Part shown: positions 1 through 9,005 of the stretch, piece by piece
Layout of the letters: each line of letters begins with the position of its first letter
How positions within the stretch are numbered: the first letter of the stretch is position 1
Assembly: GCF_007109225.1 (NCBI RefSeq)
Contig: NZ_VJZK01000003.1
Span: forward strand, 186,001-250,000
DNA: 64,000 nt
Direction: 5' to 3'
Origin: Flavobacterium sp. GT3R68
Lineage (GTDB): Bacteria > Bacteroidota > Bacteroidia > Flavobacteriales > Flavobacteriaceae
Position numbers and translations under genes: made by a program
Notes under the pieces: generated by a model
The model's database searches: none
Told to the model about the DNA's origin: nothing
What the model saw: only the letters and a program-made list of their open reading frames with translations

Positions 1-14
1 TATTTTTAAAAATA

Positions 15-50
15 AAAAAGGTTTAAAGGGATATGACTTTAAACCTTTTT
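15..50 (-). terminator. Rho-independent terminator (probably bidirectional)
   Basis: A 14-bp perfect stem (15-28 against 37-50) with an 8-nt loop ends in a T-tract on either strand. It lies just past the stop of the histidine ammonia-lyase gene and probably also ends a gene to the left of the window. Confidence 0.85.
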
Positions 51-69
51 CGATTTATATGAGAAGTTC

Positions 70-1578
70 TTAGTTAAACAACTCCTCCTCTATCTGAAAA
101 CTATTTAAGAAGTCGACAGTTTTCACAATATCATAATGCAAAATTCGGTCTTCTTTTACGAAAGGTACTTCGGCACGATACGATTTCAAAAACATTTCTA
201 TAAATTCACTGGATTGTAAAGGTCTTCTGAATTCGATTGCCTGCGAAGCATTCATTAATTCAATCGCTAAAATACGTTCCAGATTATCCATAACTCGCAA
301 CGCTTTTGTCGCTGCATTGGCGCCCATACTTACATGATCTTCCTGCCCATTTGATGAAACAATACTATCGATACTGGCTGGAGCTGCCAATTGCTTATTT
401 TGGCTGGCAATACTTGCTGCAGTGTATTGTGGAATCATAAATCCGGAATTCAATCCCGGATTATCAACTAAAAATGCAGGAAGGTTTCTCAAACCTGAAA
501 TTAACTGATAGGTTCTTCTTTCAGAAATACTGCCTAATTCGGATAATGCGATGGCAAGAAAATCCAACGAGATGGCCAACGGTTGTCCGTGAAAATTCCC
601 CCCGGAAATAATCTGATCACTTTCAATAAAAATATTCGGATTGTCGGTTACGGAGTTGATTTCCGTCTTAAATACTTTCTTTACATAATCTATCGCATCT
701 TTCGAAGCACCATGCACTTGCGGAATACAACGGAAAGAATACGGGTCTTGTACATGTGCTTTTTCCTGTGCAATAATCTGGCTTCCGTCAAGGAAATTAT
801 TTACACGATTAGCAGTTACAATTTGCCCTTTATGAGGACGGATAAAATGAATCAATTCGTTAAATGGCTCTTGTCTTCCGTCAAAACCTTCTAAGGAAAT
901 AGTTCCGATTAAGTCGGCCAAATAGGAATATTTAGTAGCTTTGATTAAAATATGGGCACCGTAGGCACTCATGAATTGGGTTCCGTTTAGTAAAGCCAAT
1001 CCTTCTTTAGACTGTAAAACAATTGGCGACCATCCAAATTGATCTAAAACATCCTTCGACTGTACTTTTTGTCTCTTGAAATAGACTTCTCCCTCACCCA
1101 AAAGTGGTAAAGATAAATGAGCCAAAGGTGCTAAATCCCCTGAAGCTCCAAGAGAACCCTGTGTATAAATTACAGGTAAAATATCATTATTATAAAAATC
1201 AATCAGACGCTCCACAGTGATTAATTGTACTCCTGAAAAACCGTAGCTCAAAGACTGAATTTTTAAAAGCAACATTATTTTTACAATCTCCTGGGGTACC
1301 TCTTCTCCAATTCCGCACGCATGGGACTTTACCAGGTTTTCCTGTAACTGCGACAAATTTTCATTAGAAATTATCACATTACAAAGCGAACCAAATCCAG
1401 TGTTAATACCATAAATCGGTTTATCATGGGATTGCATTTTTTTGTCAAGATATTCTCTGCATTTTTGTATATTAACCTTAGCTTCTTCCGATAAGGCCAG
1501 TGTTTTATTTTGAGTGGTGATTTCCTGCAGTTGTTCTAAACTCAGTACGTCCGTACTGATATAATGGTAATTGTCCAT
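70..1578 (-). CDS. hutH: Histidine ammonia-lyase
   Basis: A 502-aa aromatic amino acid lyase, the normal family length, predicted to convert L-histidine to urocanate and ammonia in the cytoplasm, the first step of histidine degradation. The Ala-Ser-Gly triad that cyclises to the MIO cofactor lies at residues 145-147 within GSLGASGDLAPLAH, and YGINTGFG (56-63) is the usual N-terminal block. The Ser-His pair at 85-86 is the selectivity motif typical of histidine lyases; tyrosine and phenylalanine lyases usually have His-Leu or Phe-Leu there. No other hut gene (hutU, hutI, hutG) is nearby, so the gene is monocistronic here. The start ATG at 1578 is the natural N-terminus. Family assignment is firm; the exact substrate rests on that motif. 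Confidence 0.93.
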   Translation of the reverse strand: MDNYHYISTDVLSLEQLQEITTQNKTLALSEEAKVNIQKCREYLDKKMQSHDKPIYGINTGFGSLCNVIISNENLSQLQENLVKSHACGIGEEVPQEIVKIMLLLKIQSLSYGFSGVQLITVERLIDFYNNDILPVIYTQGSLGASGDLAPLAHLSLPLLGEGEVYFKRQKVQSKDVLDQFGWSPIVLQSKEGLALLNGTQFMSAYGAHILIKATKYSYLADLIGTISLEGFDGRQEPFNELIHFIRPHKGQIVTANRVNNFLDGSQIIAQEKAHVQDPYSFRCIPQVHGASKDAIDYVKKVFKTEINSVTDNPNIFIESDQIISGGNFHGQPLAISLDFLAIALSELGSISERRTYQLISGLRNLPAFLVDNPGLNSGFMIPQYTAASIASQNKQLAAPASIDSIVSSNGQEDHVSMGANAATKALRVMDNLERILAIELMNASQAIEFRRPLQSSEFIEMFLKSYRAEVPFVKEDRILHYDIVKTVDFLNSFQIEEELFN

Positions 1579-1676
1579 GTTGGTTGTTTTTGTCGCCCAA
1601 AATTCCGTAAATACAAGCTAATAAACAAGGTTTGTTAATAATATTTAAAATAATAATAATCATTTAAAATTTTGGT

Positions 1677-1684
1677 TACTTTTG
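1677..1684 (+). promoter_or_regulatory. Bacteroidota -7 element for the TlpA-like gene
   Basis: TACTTTTG matches TAnnTTTG exactly and lies 20 bp before the ATG at 1705. No convincing -33 TTG was seen at the usual distance. Confidence 0.5.
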
Positions 1685-1704
1685 GGTAACTATAACCCAT
1701 ACCT

Positions 1705-3060
1705 ATGAAAAATACTATTTTCTTATTCTTATTTTTTGTTTTAGCTTCTTTTACCCATGCAAAGGAAACAGTAATGTTATCTGGTAAAATTCTAAATGTC
1801 CCGGAGGGAAAAATCTGGATTAAAGGGGAATCATTCAGCAAAGAAATTACTTTGCAGGGGGATGGATCATTTTCAGAAACATTTGATATTAATTATATCG
1901 GCACGTATACTATTGCTACGAAAAACAACAGAGCTTCCCTTTATTTATCAAAAGGAACCACTATGGTTATCAATGCTGATGATAAGGATTTCAATACAAC
2001 GCTGAAATTCACCGGAAAAGGAAGTGTCGAAAATGAATATCTTATTGAGAAATCCAAAATTACCTCCGCAATTACCAATGAGGTCCTCTACAAATTGACC
2101 GAAGAGGAATTTTTGAAAAAGATCAATGAAATTAAGAGTTCCGTAACGGCAGCATACAAAAAAAATAAATTTTCAGATGTTAATTTCAAAAATAAGGAAT
2201 TAGCGAACATCAATTATCTGGAACAATTGTATATCGTGAATTATCCTAGTTATCATACGCATTATGCAAAAATAGAGGGCTTCAAACCTTCTGAAAATTT
2301 TCCGAAATTCGATTCAAAAATAGATTTGGACAATGACAATGATTTCTTATTTTCCAATACTTATAAGCAAATTGTCAATACAAAGTTTGGAGAAAAAATT
2401 GGATCCCTGTTAATGAACGAAGAAGAATTAAGTGGGAAGTATGCACTTCCGATCATTAAAAGCTATAAAAGCCAATCTATCAAAAATGCATTGGTACAGA
2501 CTTTATCATACGAAGTAAATGCTGGAAATCCTGATGCGCAACAGTTATATAATGACATCATTGCCATTTCAACAGATGCCAAATTCAAAGAAGACTTGAC
2601 ATTAAAATACAATAAGGTTAAGACGCTTTCAGCAGGGAAACCTTCTCCGGCTTTTGATTACGAAAATCATAAAGGAGGAAAAACTTCACTGGAAAGCCTT
2701 AAAGGGAAATATGTTTATATTGATGTATGGGCAACCTGGTGCGGTCCATGCCGAAAAGAAATTCCATCGCTTAAAAAAGTGGAAGAACAATACCATGGTA
2801 AGAACATTGAATTTGTGAGTATTTCAATCGATGCCATGAAAGATCATGAAAAGTGGAATAAATTCGTAACCGAAAAGCAATTGGCAGGAATTCAATTATT
2901 TGCTGATAGTGACTGGAACTCGAAATTCGTAAAAGAATATGCAATTGACGGGATTCCACGATTTATTCTTATTGATCCAAATGGCAATATCATCAGTGCC
3001 GATGCGCCAAGGCCTTCGGATTCAAAACTGATTACGTTATTCAGTGATTTAAAAATATAA
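1705..3060 (+). CDS. TlpA-like thioredoxin-fold thiol:disulfide protein
   Basis: A 451-aa exported protein. A signal peptide (residues 1-19, ending THA) precedes a poorly conserved N-terminal half of the kind Bacteroidota fuse to TlpA domains (DUF4369-like). A C-terminal thioredoxin domain has the WCGPC redox motif at 345-349 followed by RKEIPSLKK, and a cis-Pro region around GIPRF. Such proteins act in the periplasm as thiol-disulfide reductases, for example in cytochrome c maturation or repair of oxidised cysteines; the actual partner is unknown. The gene stands alone between a TAnnTTTG promoter and a strong terminator. The fold and redox motif are certain, the physiological role is not. 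Confidence 0.88.
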   Translation: MKNTIFLFLFFVLASFTHAKETVMLSGKILNVPEGKIWIKGESFSKEITLQGDGSFSETFDINYIGTYTIATKNNRASLYLSKGTTMVINADDKDFNTTLKFTGKGSVENEYLIEKSKITSAITNEVLYKLTEEEFLKKINEIKSSVTAAYKKNKFSDVNFKNKELANINYLEQLYIVNYPSYHTHYAKIEGFKPSENFPKFDSKIDLDNDNDFLFSNTYKQIVNTKFGEKIGSLLMNEEELSGKYALPIIKSYKSQSIKNALVQTLSYEVNAGNPDAQQLYNDIIAISTDAKFKEDLTLKYNKVKTLSAGKPSPAFDYENHKGGKTSLESLKGKYVYIDVWATWCGPCRKEIPSLKKVEEQYHGKNIEFVSISIDAMKDHEKWNKFVTEKQLAGIQLFADSDWNSKFVKEYAIDGIPRFILIDPNGNIISADAPRPSDSKLITLFSDLKI

Positions 3061-3061
3061 T

Positions 3062-3093
3062 AAAAAAAGCCCTTCAGATTGAAGGGCTTTTTT
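3062..3093 (+). terminator. Rho-independent terminator (bidirectional)
   Basis: GCCCTTCA and TGAAGGGC form a stem with a 3-nt loop, flanked by A- and T-tracts. It sits between the convergent TlpA-like and hydrate-dehydratase genes and overlaps the latter's stop by two bases. Confidence 0.88.
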
Positions 3094-3940
3094 ATGCTAT
3101 GATATGCAAGTAGGCTTCGCCTATGGTCGCAATAATATCCGATGCAATAAAGGATTCGTAGCTCATTTCCGAAAAGGCAATATCAGCAGTCAATCCGTGC
3201 AGGTATACACCCAGAATTGCCGCGTCTATCGGTTTATACGATTGTGCAACAAGACTGGTGATAATTCCAGTAAGTACATCACCGCTTCCGGCCGTGGCTA
3301 AAGCCTGATTTCCGGTAGTGTTTTCAAATACTTCATCGCCATCAATAATCATTGTCGGTGCTCCCTTTATCACTACGATCAGATTGTATTCTTTGGATAA
3401 ATGTTTCACCTTATCTATTTTCTCTATATCCGAATTCCAACCGCCAATTAAACGTTCCAATTCTTTCAGATGTGGTGTTAATATAGTTTTTCCTGGCAAT
3501 AAGGCGAGCCATTCAATGTTTAACGCCAGAATATTTAAGGCATCAGCATCGATTACCAGTGGCAATCTATTCATTTTGAGGAAATGAAAAAAGGCCTGTT
3601 GTGTTTCCTGGTGCTGTCCCATCCCTATTCCGATTCCTATAGCCTGTAGTTTTAAGTCAAAATTAATGGAGGTAATATGTTCCAAATAATCATCTGTAAC
3701 AACCATCACCTCCGGAACTGAAATCTGCACAATATCATATCCACACTTAGGAATAAATGCAGTCACTAATCCGCAACCCGTTTTCAGGCACGCTTTAGAA
3801 GCCAAAATCACGGAACCCATTTTTCCATAACTACCACCAATAATCATTGCATGGCCACGAATTCCCTTGTGGGTGAATTTATCTATGACTTTATATCTTT
3901 TAATAATTTCGTGTTTATTGACTTGGCAATGATTTTCCAT
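3092..3940 (-). CDS. nnrD: ADP-dependent NAD(P)H-hydrate dehydratase (stand-alone)
   Basis: A 282-aa YjeF C-terminal/carbohydrate-kinase-like enzyme that dehydrates damaged (S)-NAD(P)H hydrate back to NAD(P)H using ADP (or ATP). Visible motifs are the GGSYGKMG loop near the N-terminus, DADALN, TPHLKE, and the nucleotide-binding AGSGDVLTG block (about residues 217-225). The frame opens six codons earlier at 3958. I chose the ATG at 3940 because homologues begin shortly before the EIIKRYKxxDKFTHKG segment and a weak -7-like box (TAGATTTA, 3961-3968) would put transcription start near 3955. The epimerase half (NnrE), often fused at the N-terminus, is absent from the protein and from the window. 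Function confident; start moderately so. Confidence 0.88.
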   Translation of the reverse strand: MENHCQVNKHEIIKRYKVIDKFTHKGIRGHAMIIGGSYGKMGSVILASKACLKTGCGLVTAFIPKCGYDIVQISVPEVMVVTDDYLEHITSINFDLKLQAIGIGIGMGQHQETQQAFFHFLKMNRLPLVIDADALNILALNIEWLALLPGKTILTPHLKELERLIGGWNSDIEKIDKVKHLSKEYNLIVVIKGAPTMIIDGDEVFENTTGNQALATAGSGDVLTGIITSLVAQSYKPIDAAILGVYLHGLTADIAFSEMSYESFIASDIIATIGEAYLHIIA

Positions 3941-4023
3941 AAAAATGTATTTATCCACTTTAAATCTACGAATTATTTGCCAATTATTGTTGAAAAACCA
4001 ATCTAAATTTGGGATTACTGACC

Positions 4024-4054
4024 TTTGCCACTCCGTAAAAAATTAATACATTAG
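4024..4054 (+). promoter_or_regulatory. Putative promoter for gcvT
   Basis: TTTG at 4024-4027 and TACATTAG at 4047-4054 (one mismatch to TAnnTTTG) are separated by 19 bp, the spacing expected for the primary sigma factor of Bacteroidota. The gcvT ATG follows 27 bp later. Confidence 0.5.
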
Positions 4055-4081
4055 CGACTTCAAATTTATATACAATACAAA

Positions 4082-5164
4082 ATGAAAAATACAGCATTAA
4101 CACACGTTCACGAAAGTTTAGGAGCAAAAATGGTACCGTTTGCAGGGTACAACATGCCTGTTTTATATGAAGGGGTTAACGTTGAGCACGAAACGGTCCG
4201 TAATGGTGTGGGTGTTTTTGATGTTTCACATATGGGTGAATTCTTTTTGAAGGGTGAAAATGCGTTGGCTTTAATCCAAAAAGTAACTTCAAATGATGCT
4301 TCCAAATTAGTTGACGGGAAAGCACAATATTCTTGTCTGCCAAACAATGAAGGCGGAATTGTTGATGATTTAATCATTTATAAAATTGCAGACAATCATT
4401 ACATGTTAGTAGTGAATGCTTCTAATATCGAAAAAGACTGGAACTGGATCTCCAGCCATAATGATTTGGGTGTTGAAATGGAAAATCTTTCAGATGGTTT
4501 TTCGCTATTGGCTATTCAAGGTCCAAAAGCTGCTGAGGCAATGCAATCCTTGACGTCAATCGATTTGATAAACATGCCGTATTACTCTTTCCAGATGGGC
4601 GAATTTGGCGGTGTGAAAGACGTGACTGTTTCGGCGACAGGATATACAGGTTCAGGCGGATTTGAGATTTATTTCAAAAACGAAGATGCCCAACAAATTT
4701 GGAATAAAATATTTGAAGCCGGAGCTACATTTGGAATCAAGCCAATCGGTTTGGCGGCACGTGATACTTTGCGTCTGGAAATGGGCTTCTGTCTGTACGG
4801 AAATGATATTAATGACACTACTTCCCCTCTAGAAGCCGGTTTGGGTTGGATTACTAAATTCGACAAGGAGTTTACCAATTCTGCCAATCTGAAAAAACAA
4901 AAAGAAGAAGGTGTTTCAAAAAAATTAGTGGCCTTCGAAATGCAGGATCGTGCGATCCCACGCCATGATTATGAAATTGTCGACAAAGACGGAAATGCAA
5001 TCGGAATTGTAACTTCAGGAACTATGTCACCTTCCATGAATATCGGAATCGGTTTGGGATATGTTCCAACTGCGTTCTCCACTATAGACAATGAAATTTT
5101 CATCAGAATCAGAAAAAATGATGTTCCTGCCAAAGTGGTAAAATTGCCATTTTACAAGAAATAA
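4082..5164 (+). CDS. gcvT: Glycine cleavage system T protein (aminomethyltransferase)
   Basis: A 360-aa protein, standard for the family, which transfers the aminomethyl carbon from the H-protein lipoyl arm to tetrahydrofolate, releasing ammonia and 5,10-methylene-THF. Visible landmarks include the N-terminal [22 protein letters not shown] block, the VFDVSHMGE segment, the [15 protein letters not shown] folate-binding region and the C-terminal GxVTSGTxSPSxxxxIGLGYV signature. The gcvP and gcvH genes are not in the window, so the glycine cleavage genes are dispersed in this genome, as is usual in flavobacteria. The YebC-like gene follows 54 bp downstream on the same strand and may be cotranscribed. 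Confidence 0.96.
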   Translation: MKNTALTHVHESLGAKMVPFAGYNMPVLYEGVNVEHETVRNGVGVFDVSHMGEFFLKGENALALIQKVTSNDASKLVDGKAQYSCLPNNEGGIVDDLIIYKIADNHYMLVVNASNIEKDWNWISSHNDLGVEMENLSDGFSLLAIQGPKAAEAMQSLTSIDLINMPYYSFQMGEFGGVKDVTVSATGYTGSGGFEIYFKNEDAQQIWNKIFEAGATFGIKPIGLAARDTLRLEMGFCLYGNDINDTTSPLEAGLGWITKFDKEFTNSANLKKQKEEGVSKKLVAFEMQDRAIPRHDYEIVDKDGNAIGIVTSGTMSPSMNIGIGLGYVPTAFSTIDNEIFIRIRKNDVPAKVVKLPFYKK

Positions 5165-5218
5165 AAATATATAGAAAGTTAGAAAATTATAATTTTGAAT
5201 TGTTAAAAGAGATTAGAA

Positions 5219-5929
5219 ATGGGAAGAGCATTCGAATTTAGAAAAGGTAGAAAAATGAAACGCTGGTCAGCGATGGCCAAAGCTTTTACCAGAATTGGAA
5301 AAGATATTGTAATGGCCGTTAAGGAAGGCGGGCCAAATCCAGAGGCAAATTCACGATTAAGAGCCGTAATCCAGAATTCTAAGGCAGCTAATATGCCTAA
5401 GGAAAATGTGGAACGTGCCATCAAAAAAGCGACAGATAAAGATACCGCCAACTATAAGGAAGCATTATTCGAAGGATATGCGCCACATGGTATCGCTATC
5501 TTAATAGAAACAGCTACCGATAACAACAACAGGACTGTTGCCAATATCAGAAGTTATTTCAATAAGTGTAACGGGACATTAGGAACACAGGGTTCAGTAG
5601 AATTCATGTTCGATCATACCTGTAACTTCAGAATTCCTGCGAATGGACTGGATCCTGAAGAATTGGAATTAGAATTGATTGATTTTGGTGCTGAAGAAGT
5701 TTTCGAAGACGAAGACGGTATCTTAATCTATGCGCCATTCGGAAGCTTTGGAACCATCCAGAAAGAATTGGAAAGCAGAACCATTGAAATCCTTTCTTCC
5801 GGTTTTGAGCGTATTCCTCAAATCACCAAAAAACTAACAGAAGCTGAAATGGCCGATGTAGAGAAATTGATTGAAAAAATTGAAGAAGATGACGACGTCA
5901 TGAACGTGTATCATACGATGGAGGAGTAA
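5219..5929 (+). CDS. YebC/PmpR family regulator (TACO1-like)
   Basis: A 236-aa member of the YebC/TACO1 family, at the usual length. The N-terminus starts MGRAFEFRK, the Bacteroidota variant of the GHSKW start seen elsewhere, and the conserved segments KxFTRIGKDIVMAVKEGGPxPExN and ANMPKENVERAIKKA follow. Members have been described as DNA-binding transcriptional regulators and, more recently, as translation factors that relieve ribosome stalling on proline-rich sequences; which applies here cannot be read from sequence. It lies downstream of gcvT with no terminator between them and is followed by a strong hairpin terminator. Confidence 0.93.
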   Translation: MGRAFEFRKGRKMKRWSAMAKAFTRIGKDIVMAVKEGGPNPEANSRLRAVIQNSKAANMPKENVERAIKKATDKDTANYKEALFEGYAPHGIAILIETATDNNNRTVANIRSYFNKCNGTLGTQGSVEFMFDHTCNFRIPANGLDPEELELELIDFGAEEVFEDEDGILIYAPFGSFGTIQKELESRTIEILSSGFERIPQITKKLTEAEMADVEKLIEKIEEDDDVMNVYHTMEE

Positions 5930-5951
5930 TACCCTTTTATATTTAATCAAG

Positions 5952-5980
5952 AAACTCCAGTATATTCTCTGGAGTTTTTC
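5952..5980 (+). terminator. Rho-independent terminator
   Basis: AAACTCCAG and CTGGAGTTT pair around an 8-nt loop and are followed by a T-run, 23 bp after the YebC-family stop. Confidence 0.85.
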
Positions 5981-6031
5981 AGTATATAAAATACCAGTAC
6001 GTTAATATTATTTACTTTTACAAGAAAAAAA

Positions 6032-7816
6032 ATGGCACGTTACAAAGAGAATGATTTGCCCAAAGCAAAAATCAATAAAACCACACTCCATAAATCCCTG
6101 CTCATATTCAAATATGCGGGTCAGAATAAATGGAAATTTTATGTGGGATTATTCTTTTTATTGCTGACAGGTGCCACTGCATTAGCCTTTCCAAAATTAA
6201 TGGGTGTACTGGTTGATTGCGTGAAAAATAAAAATGCGGAACAGGCCGACCAAATTGCGCTGATGCTGATCGGTATTTTACTCCTGCAGTCTTTCTTCTC
6301 CTTTTTCAGATTGTCCTTATTTATCAATTTTACCGAAAATACTTTGGTGAATCTGCGTCTGGCGTTATACACGAATCTGATCAAATTGCCCATGTCGTTC
6401 TTTTCGCAGAAGCGGGTTGGCGAATTAAACAGCCGGATAAGTTCTGATATCAGCCAAATCCAGGATACGTTAACTTCCACCATCGCCGAATTTTTAAGAC
6501 AATTCATATTGATAATTGGTGGTGTTATCTTATTGGCAAATGAAAGTCTGAAACTGACCTTGATGATGCTTTCCGTTGTACCATTAGTGGCTATAGCTGC
6601 GGTTATCTTTGGGCGTTTTATCCGGAAATATTCCAAAAAAGTACAAGATCAGGTAGCAGAAAGCCAAGTAATTGTTGAGGAAACCTTACAAGGAATTACC
6701 AATGTAAAGGCTTTTGCCAACGAATGGTATGAAATTGCCAGATACAATGGTAAAATTGCTGAAATTGCAAAAATCGCCATTAAGGGCGGAAAATACCGTG
6801 GTTACTTCGCCTCTTTTATTATTTTCTGTCTTTTTGGTTCTATTGTTGCTGTTGTTTGGTACGGCGTTACCCTAAGCATCCAAGGAGAAATGACTGTTGG
6901 ACAATTGATAACCTTCGTTCTCTACTCTACTTTTGTTGGTGCTTCTTTTGGTGGAATTGCCGAATTGTATGCCCAAATCCAAAAAGCAGTTGGTGCCACC
7001 GAACGTGTCTTTGAATTATTGGAAGAAATTCCGGAAAAGATAAACAGTACCAATGCTGCTTTAAAAGAAAAAATAAGAGGGAATGTCGAATTTAAGAACG
7101 TTTCCTTTAGTTATGCTTCCCGAAAAGAGATAGTGGTCCTGGAAAATGTTAATTTTACCGCTGATTTTGGACAAAAGATCGCTCTCGTTGGTCCAAGTGG
7201 CGCGGGGAAGTCAACCATATCCTCTTTATTGCTTCGCTTTTATGATATCAACGATGGTGAGATTTTGATAGATGGGAAAAGTATTTACGATTTTGATTTA
7301 GAGCAACTTCGGGGTAATATGAGCATTGTTCCTCAAGATGTTATTCTATTTGGCGGAAGCATTAAAGAAAATATCGCTTATGGTAAACCGGATGCTACTA
7401 ATGAAGAAATTTTTCTGGCTGCCAAACAAGCCAACGCGTTGGATTTTATCAATGGTTTCCCTGAAAAGTTTGAAACCCTGGTTGGAGAACGGGGAATCAA
7501 ATTATCGGGCGGACAACGCCAGCGTATTGCTATTGCACGTGCCCTGTTAAAAAACCCAAGTATCTTAATCCTGGACGAAGCAACATCTTCATTAGACAGT
7601 GAAAGCGAGAAATTAGTTCAGGAAGCATTAGAGACTTTAATGAAAGGCCGAACGAGCATCATTATTGCACATCGGTTGTCCACAATCAGGAATGCTGATA
7701 AAATTTTAGTACTGAATAAAGGCGTCATATCCGAACAGGGAACCCACAAAGAATTGCTCGATATTGAAAATGGAATGTATAAGAATTTAAGTAATCTTCA
7801 GTTCACTGACTTTTAG
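6032..7816 (+). CDS. ABC transporter, fused permease and ATPase (MsbA-like exporter)
   Basis: A 594-aa half-transporter: a six-helix type-1 exporter membrane domain (about residues 30-330) followed by a nucleotide-binding domain. Walker A GPSGAGKST is at 387-395, the Q-loop lies in SIVPQDVILF, the ABC signature LSGGQ is at 491-495, and Walker B with catalytic Glu is in SILILDEATSSLD, then the H-loop in IIAHRLST. It would work as a homodimer in the inner membrane. Resemblance is to lipid/multidrug exporters of the MsbA type. Export of lipid A is plausible but is not shown by context, since the neighbours are unrelated. Monocistronic, ending at a strong terminator. Confidence 0.92.
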   Translation: MARYKENDLPKAKINKTTLHKSLLIFKYAGQNKWKFYVGLFFLLLTGATALAFPKLMGVLVDCVKNKNAEQADQIALMLIGILLLQSFFSFFRLSLFINFTENTLVNLRLALYTNLIKLPMSFFSQKRVGELNSRISSDISQIQDTLTSTIAEFLRQFILIIGGVILLANESLKLTLMMLSVVPLVAIAAVIFGRFIRKYSKKVQDQVAESQVIVEETLQGITNVKAFANEWYEIARYNGKIAEIAKIAIKGGKYRGYFASFIIFCLFGSIVAVVWYGVTLSIQGEMTVGQLITFVLYSTFVGASFGGIAELYAQIQKAVGATERVFELLEEIPEKINSTNAALKEKIRGNVEFKNVSFSYASRKEIVVLENVNFTADFGQKIALVGPSGAGKSTISSLLLRFYDINDGEILIDGKSIYDFDLEQLRGNMSIVPQDVILFGGSIKENIAYGKPDATNEEIFLAAKQANALDFINGFPEKFETLVGERGIKLSGGQRQRIAIARALLKNPSILILDEATSSLDSESEKLVQEALETLMKGRTSIIIAHRLSTIRNADKILVLNKGVISEQGTHKELLDIENGMYKNLSNLQFTDF

Positions 7817-7834
7817 TTTAAATCTGTGTAAAAC

Positions 7835-7863
7835 AAAAAACTCCAGAAAGCTCTGGAGTTTTT
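7835..7863 (+). terminator. Rho-independent terminator (bidirectional)
   Basis: AAAAAACTCCAG pairs with CTGGAGTTTTT around a 6-nt loop between the convergent ABC exporter and cysteine-synthase-type genes. Confidence 0.88.
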
Positions 7864-7885
7864 ATATCTAAAAATAAAGGAATCT

Positions 7886-8926
7886 CTATTTTATAAATTC
7901 AATTTTTTGTGCTTCTTCTTCGTTGATGCTGTCAAAGAAACCTTGTTTATTCATCCAGTCGTCACTAAACACTTTACTCATGTAACGGGAACCGTGATCT
8001 GGGAAAATAGCTATTACATTACTATTTTTGTCAAATTCTCCTTCTTCTGCGTACTGTTTGATTGCCTGAAGTACAGCTCCGGAAGTATATCCTACAAATA
8101 AACCTTCACGTTTTGCGATTTCTCTTGTTGCATGAGCACTTTCTTCGTCGGTAACTTTGATAAATTTATCAATCAAATCAAAATCAGTAGCGGTTGGAAT
8201 CAGGTTTTTTCCTAAACCTTCAATTCGGTACGGATAGATTTCCTCATTATCAAATTCTTTTGTTTCGTGGTATTTCTTCAATACCGAACCAAAAGCATCA
8301 ACACCAAGAATCCTGATGTTTGGATTTTGTTCTTTCAAATACTTGGCAGCACCGGAGATAGTTCCTCCTGTTCCACTACAGCAAACAAGATGCGTGATCT
8401 TTCCAGAAGTCTGCTCCCAAATTTCGGGACCGGTTGATTTATAATGCGCTTCAATGTTTAAATCATTAAAATACTGATTGATATAAACAGAACCTTTGGT
8501 CTCTTCGTGTAAACGTTTTGCAACATTATAATAAGAGCGTTCATCATCAGCAGAAACGTGAGCCGGGCAAACATAAACTTTTGCTCCTAAACTGCGTAAC
8601 ATGTCAATCTTGTCTTTGGAAGACTTAGAACTCACTGCCAAAATACAGTTATATCCTTTGATTATGCTAACCATTGCCAAACTGAATCCGGTATTTCCGG
8701 ACGTAGTTTCAATTATGGTATCGCCTGGAGTAAGAATTCCTCTTTTTTCCGCTTCTTCAATAATATATAGTGCAATTCTGTCTTTGGTAGAGTGTCCAGG
8801 ATTAAAAGCTTCTACTTTTGCGTAGAAATTACCTTTTAAATCTTCTGTAACTTTATTTAGTTTAATAAGTGGTGTATTACCTATTAATTCCAAGACATTA
8901 TTATACGCTTTTATTTCTTCTTTCAT
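7886..8926 (-). CDS. PLP-dependent cysteine synthase family protein
   Basis: A 346-aa fold-type II PLP enzyme of the cysteine synthase/cystathionine beta-synthase family. The PLP lysine is K48 in HSTKDR, the substrate loop TSGNTG lies at 75-80 and the phosphate-binding GTGGT at 185-189. The likely reaction is replacement of the O-acetyl group of O-acetylserine by sulfide to give cysteine, but cystathionine beta-synthase-type activity cannot be excluded by sequence alone. The frame opens 16 codons earlier (8974). I prefer the ATG at 8926 because it matches family N-termini and a perfect -7 box lies at 8982-8989. The enzyme is longer than CysK (about 310 aa), with a C-terminal extension. No other sulfur gene is adjacent. 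Confidence 0.88.
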   Translation of the reverse strand: MKEEIKAYNNVLELIGNTPLIKLNKVTEDLKGNFYAKVEAFNPGHSTKDRIALYIIEEAEKRGILTPGDTIIETTSGNTGFSLAMVSIIKGYNCILAVSSKSSKDKIDMLRSLGAKVYVCPAHVSADDERSYYNVAKRLHEETKGSVYINQYFNDLNIEAHYKSTGPEIWEQTSGKITHLVCCSGTGGTISGAAKYLKEQNPNIRILGVDAFGSVLKKYHETKEFDNEEIYPYRIEGLGKNLIPTATDFDLIDKFIKVTDEESAHATREIAKREGLFVGYTSGAVLQAIKQYAEEGEFDKNSNVIAIFPDHGSRYMSKVFSDDWMNKQGFFDSINEEEAQKIEFIK

Positions 8927-8981
8927 AAAAAAATAGTTAATCAAGGCAAATACTTTAATTTTATTAAACCTCAAATACGGG

Positions 8982-8989
8982 CAAATTTA
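8982..8989 (-). promoter_or_regulatory. -7 element for the cysteine-synthase-type gene
   Basis: On the minus strand this reads TAAATTTG followed by C, a perfect TAnnTTTGC, 55 bp upstream of the chosen start at 8926. It would place transcription start near 8975, at or downstream of the alternative start codon. Confidence 0.5.
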
Positions 8990-9005
8990 AGTAAAAATTT
9001 TTTAA

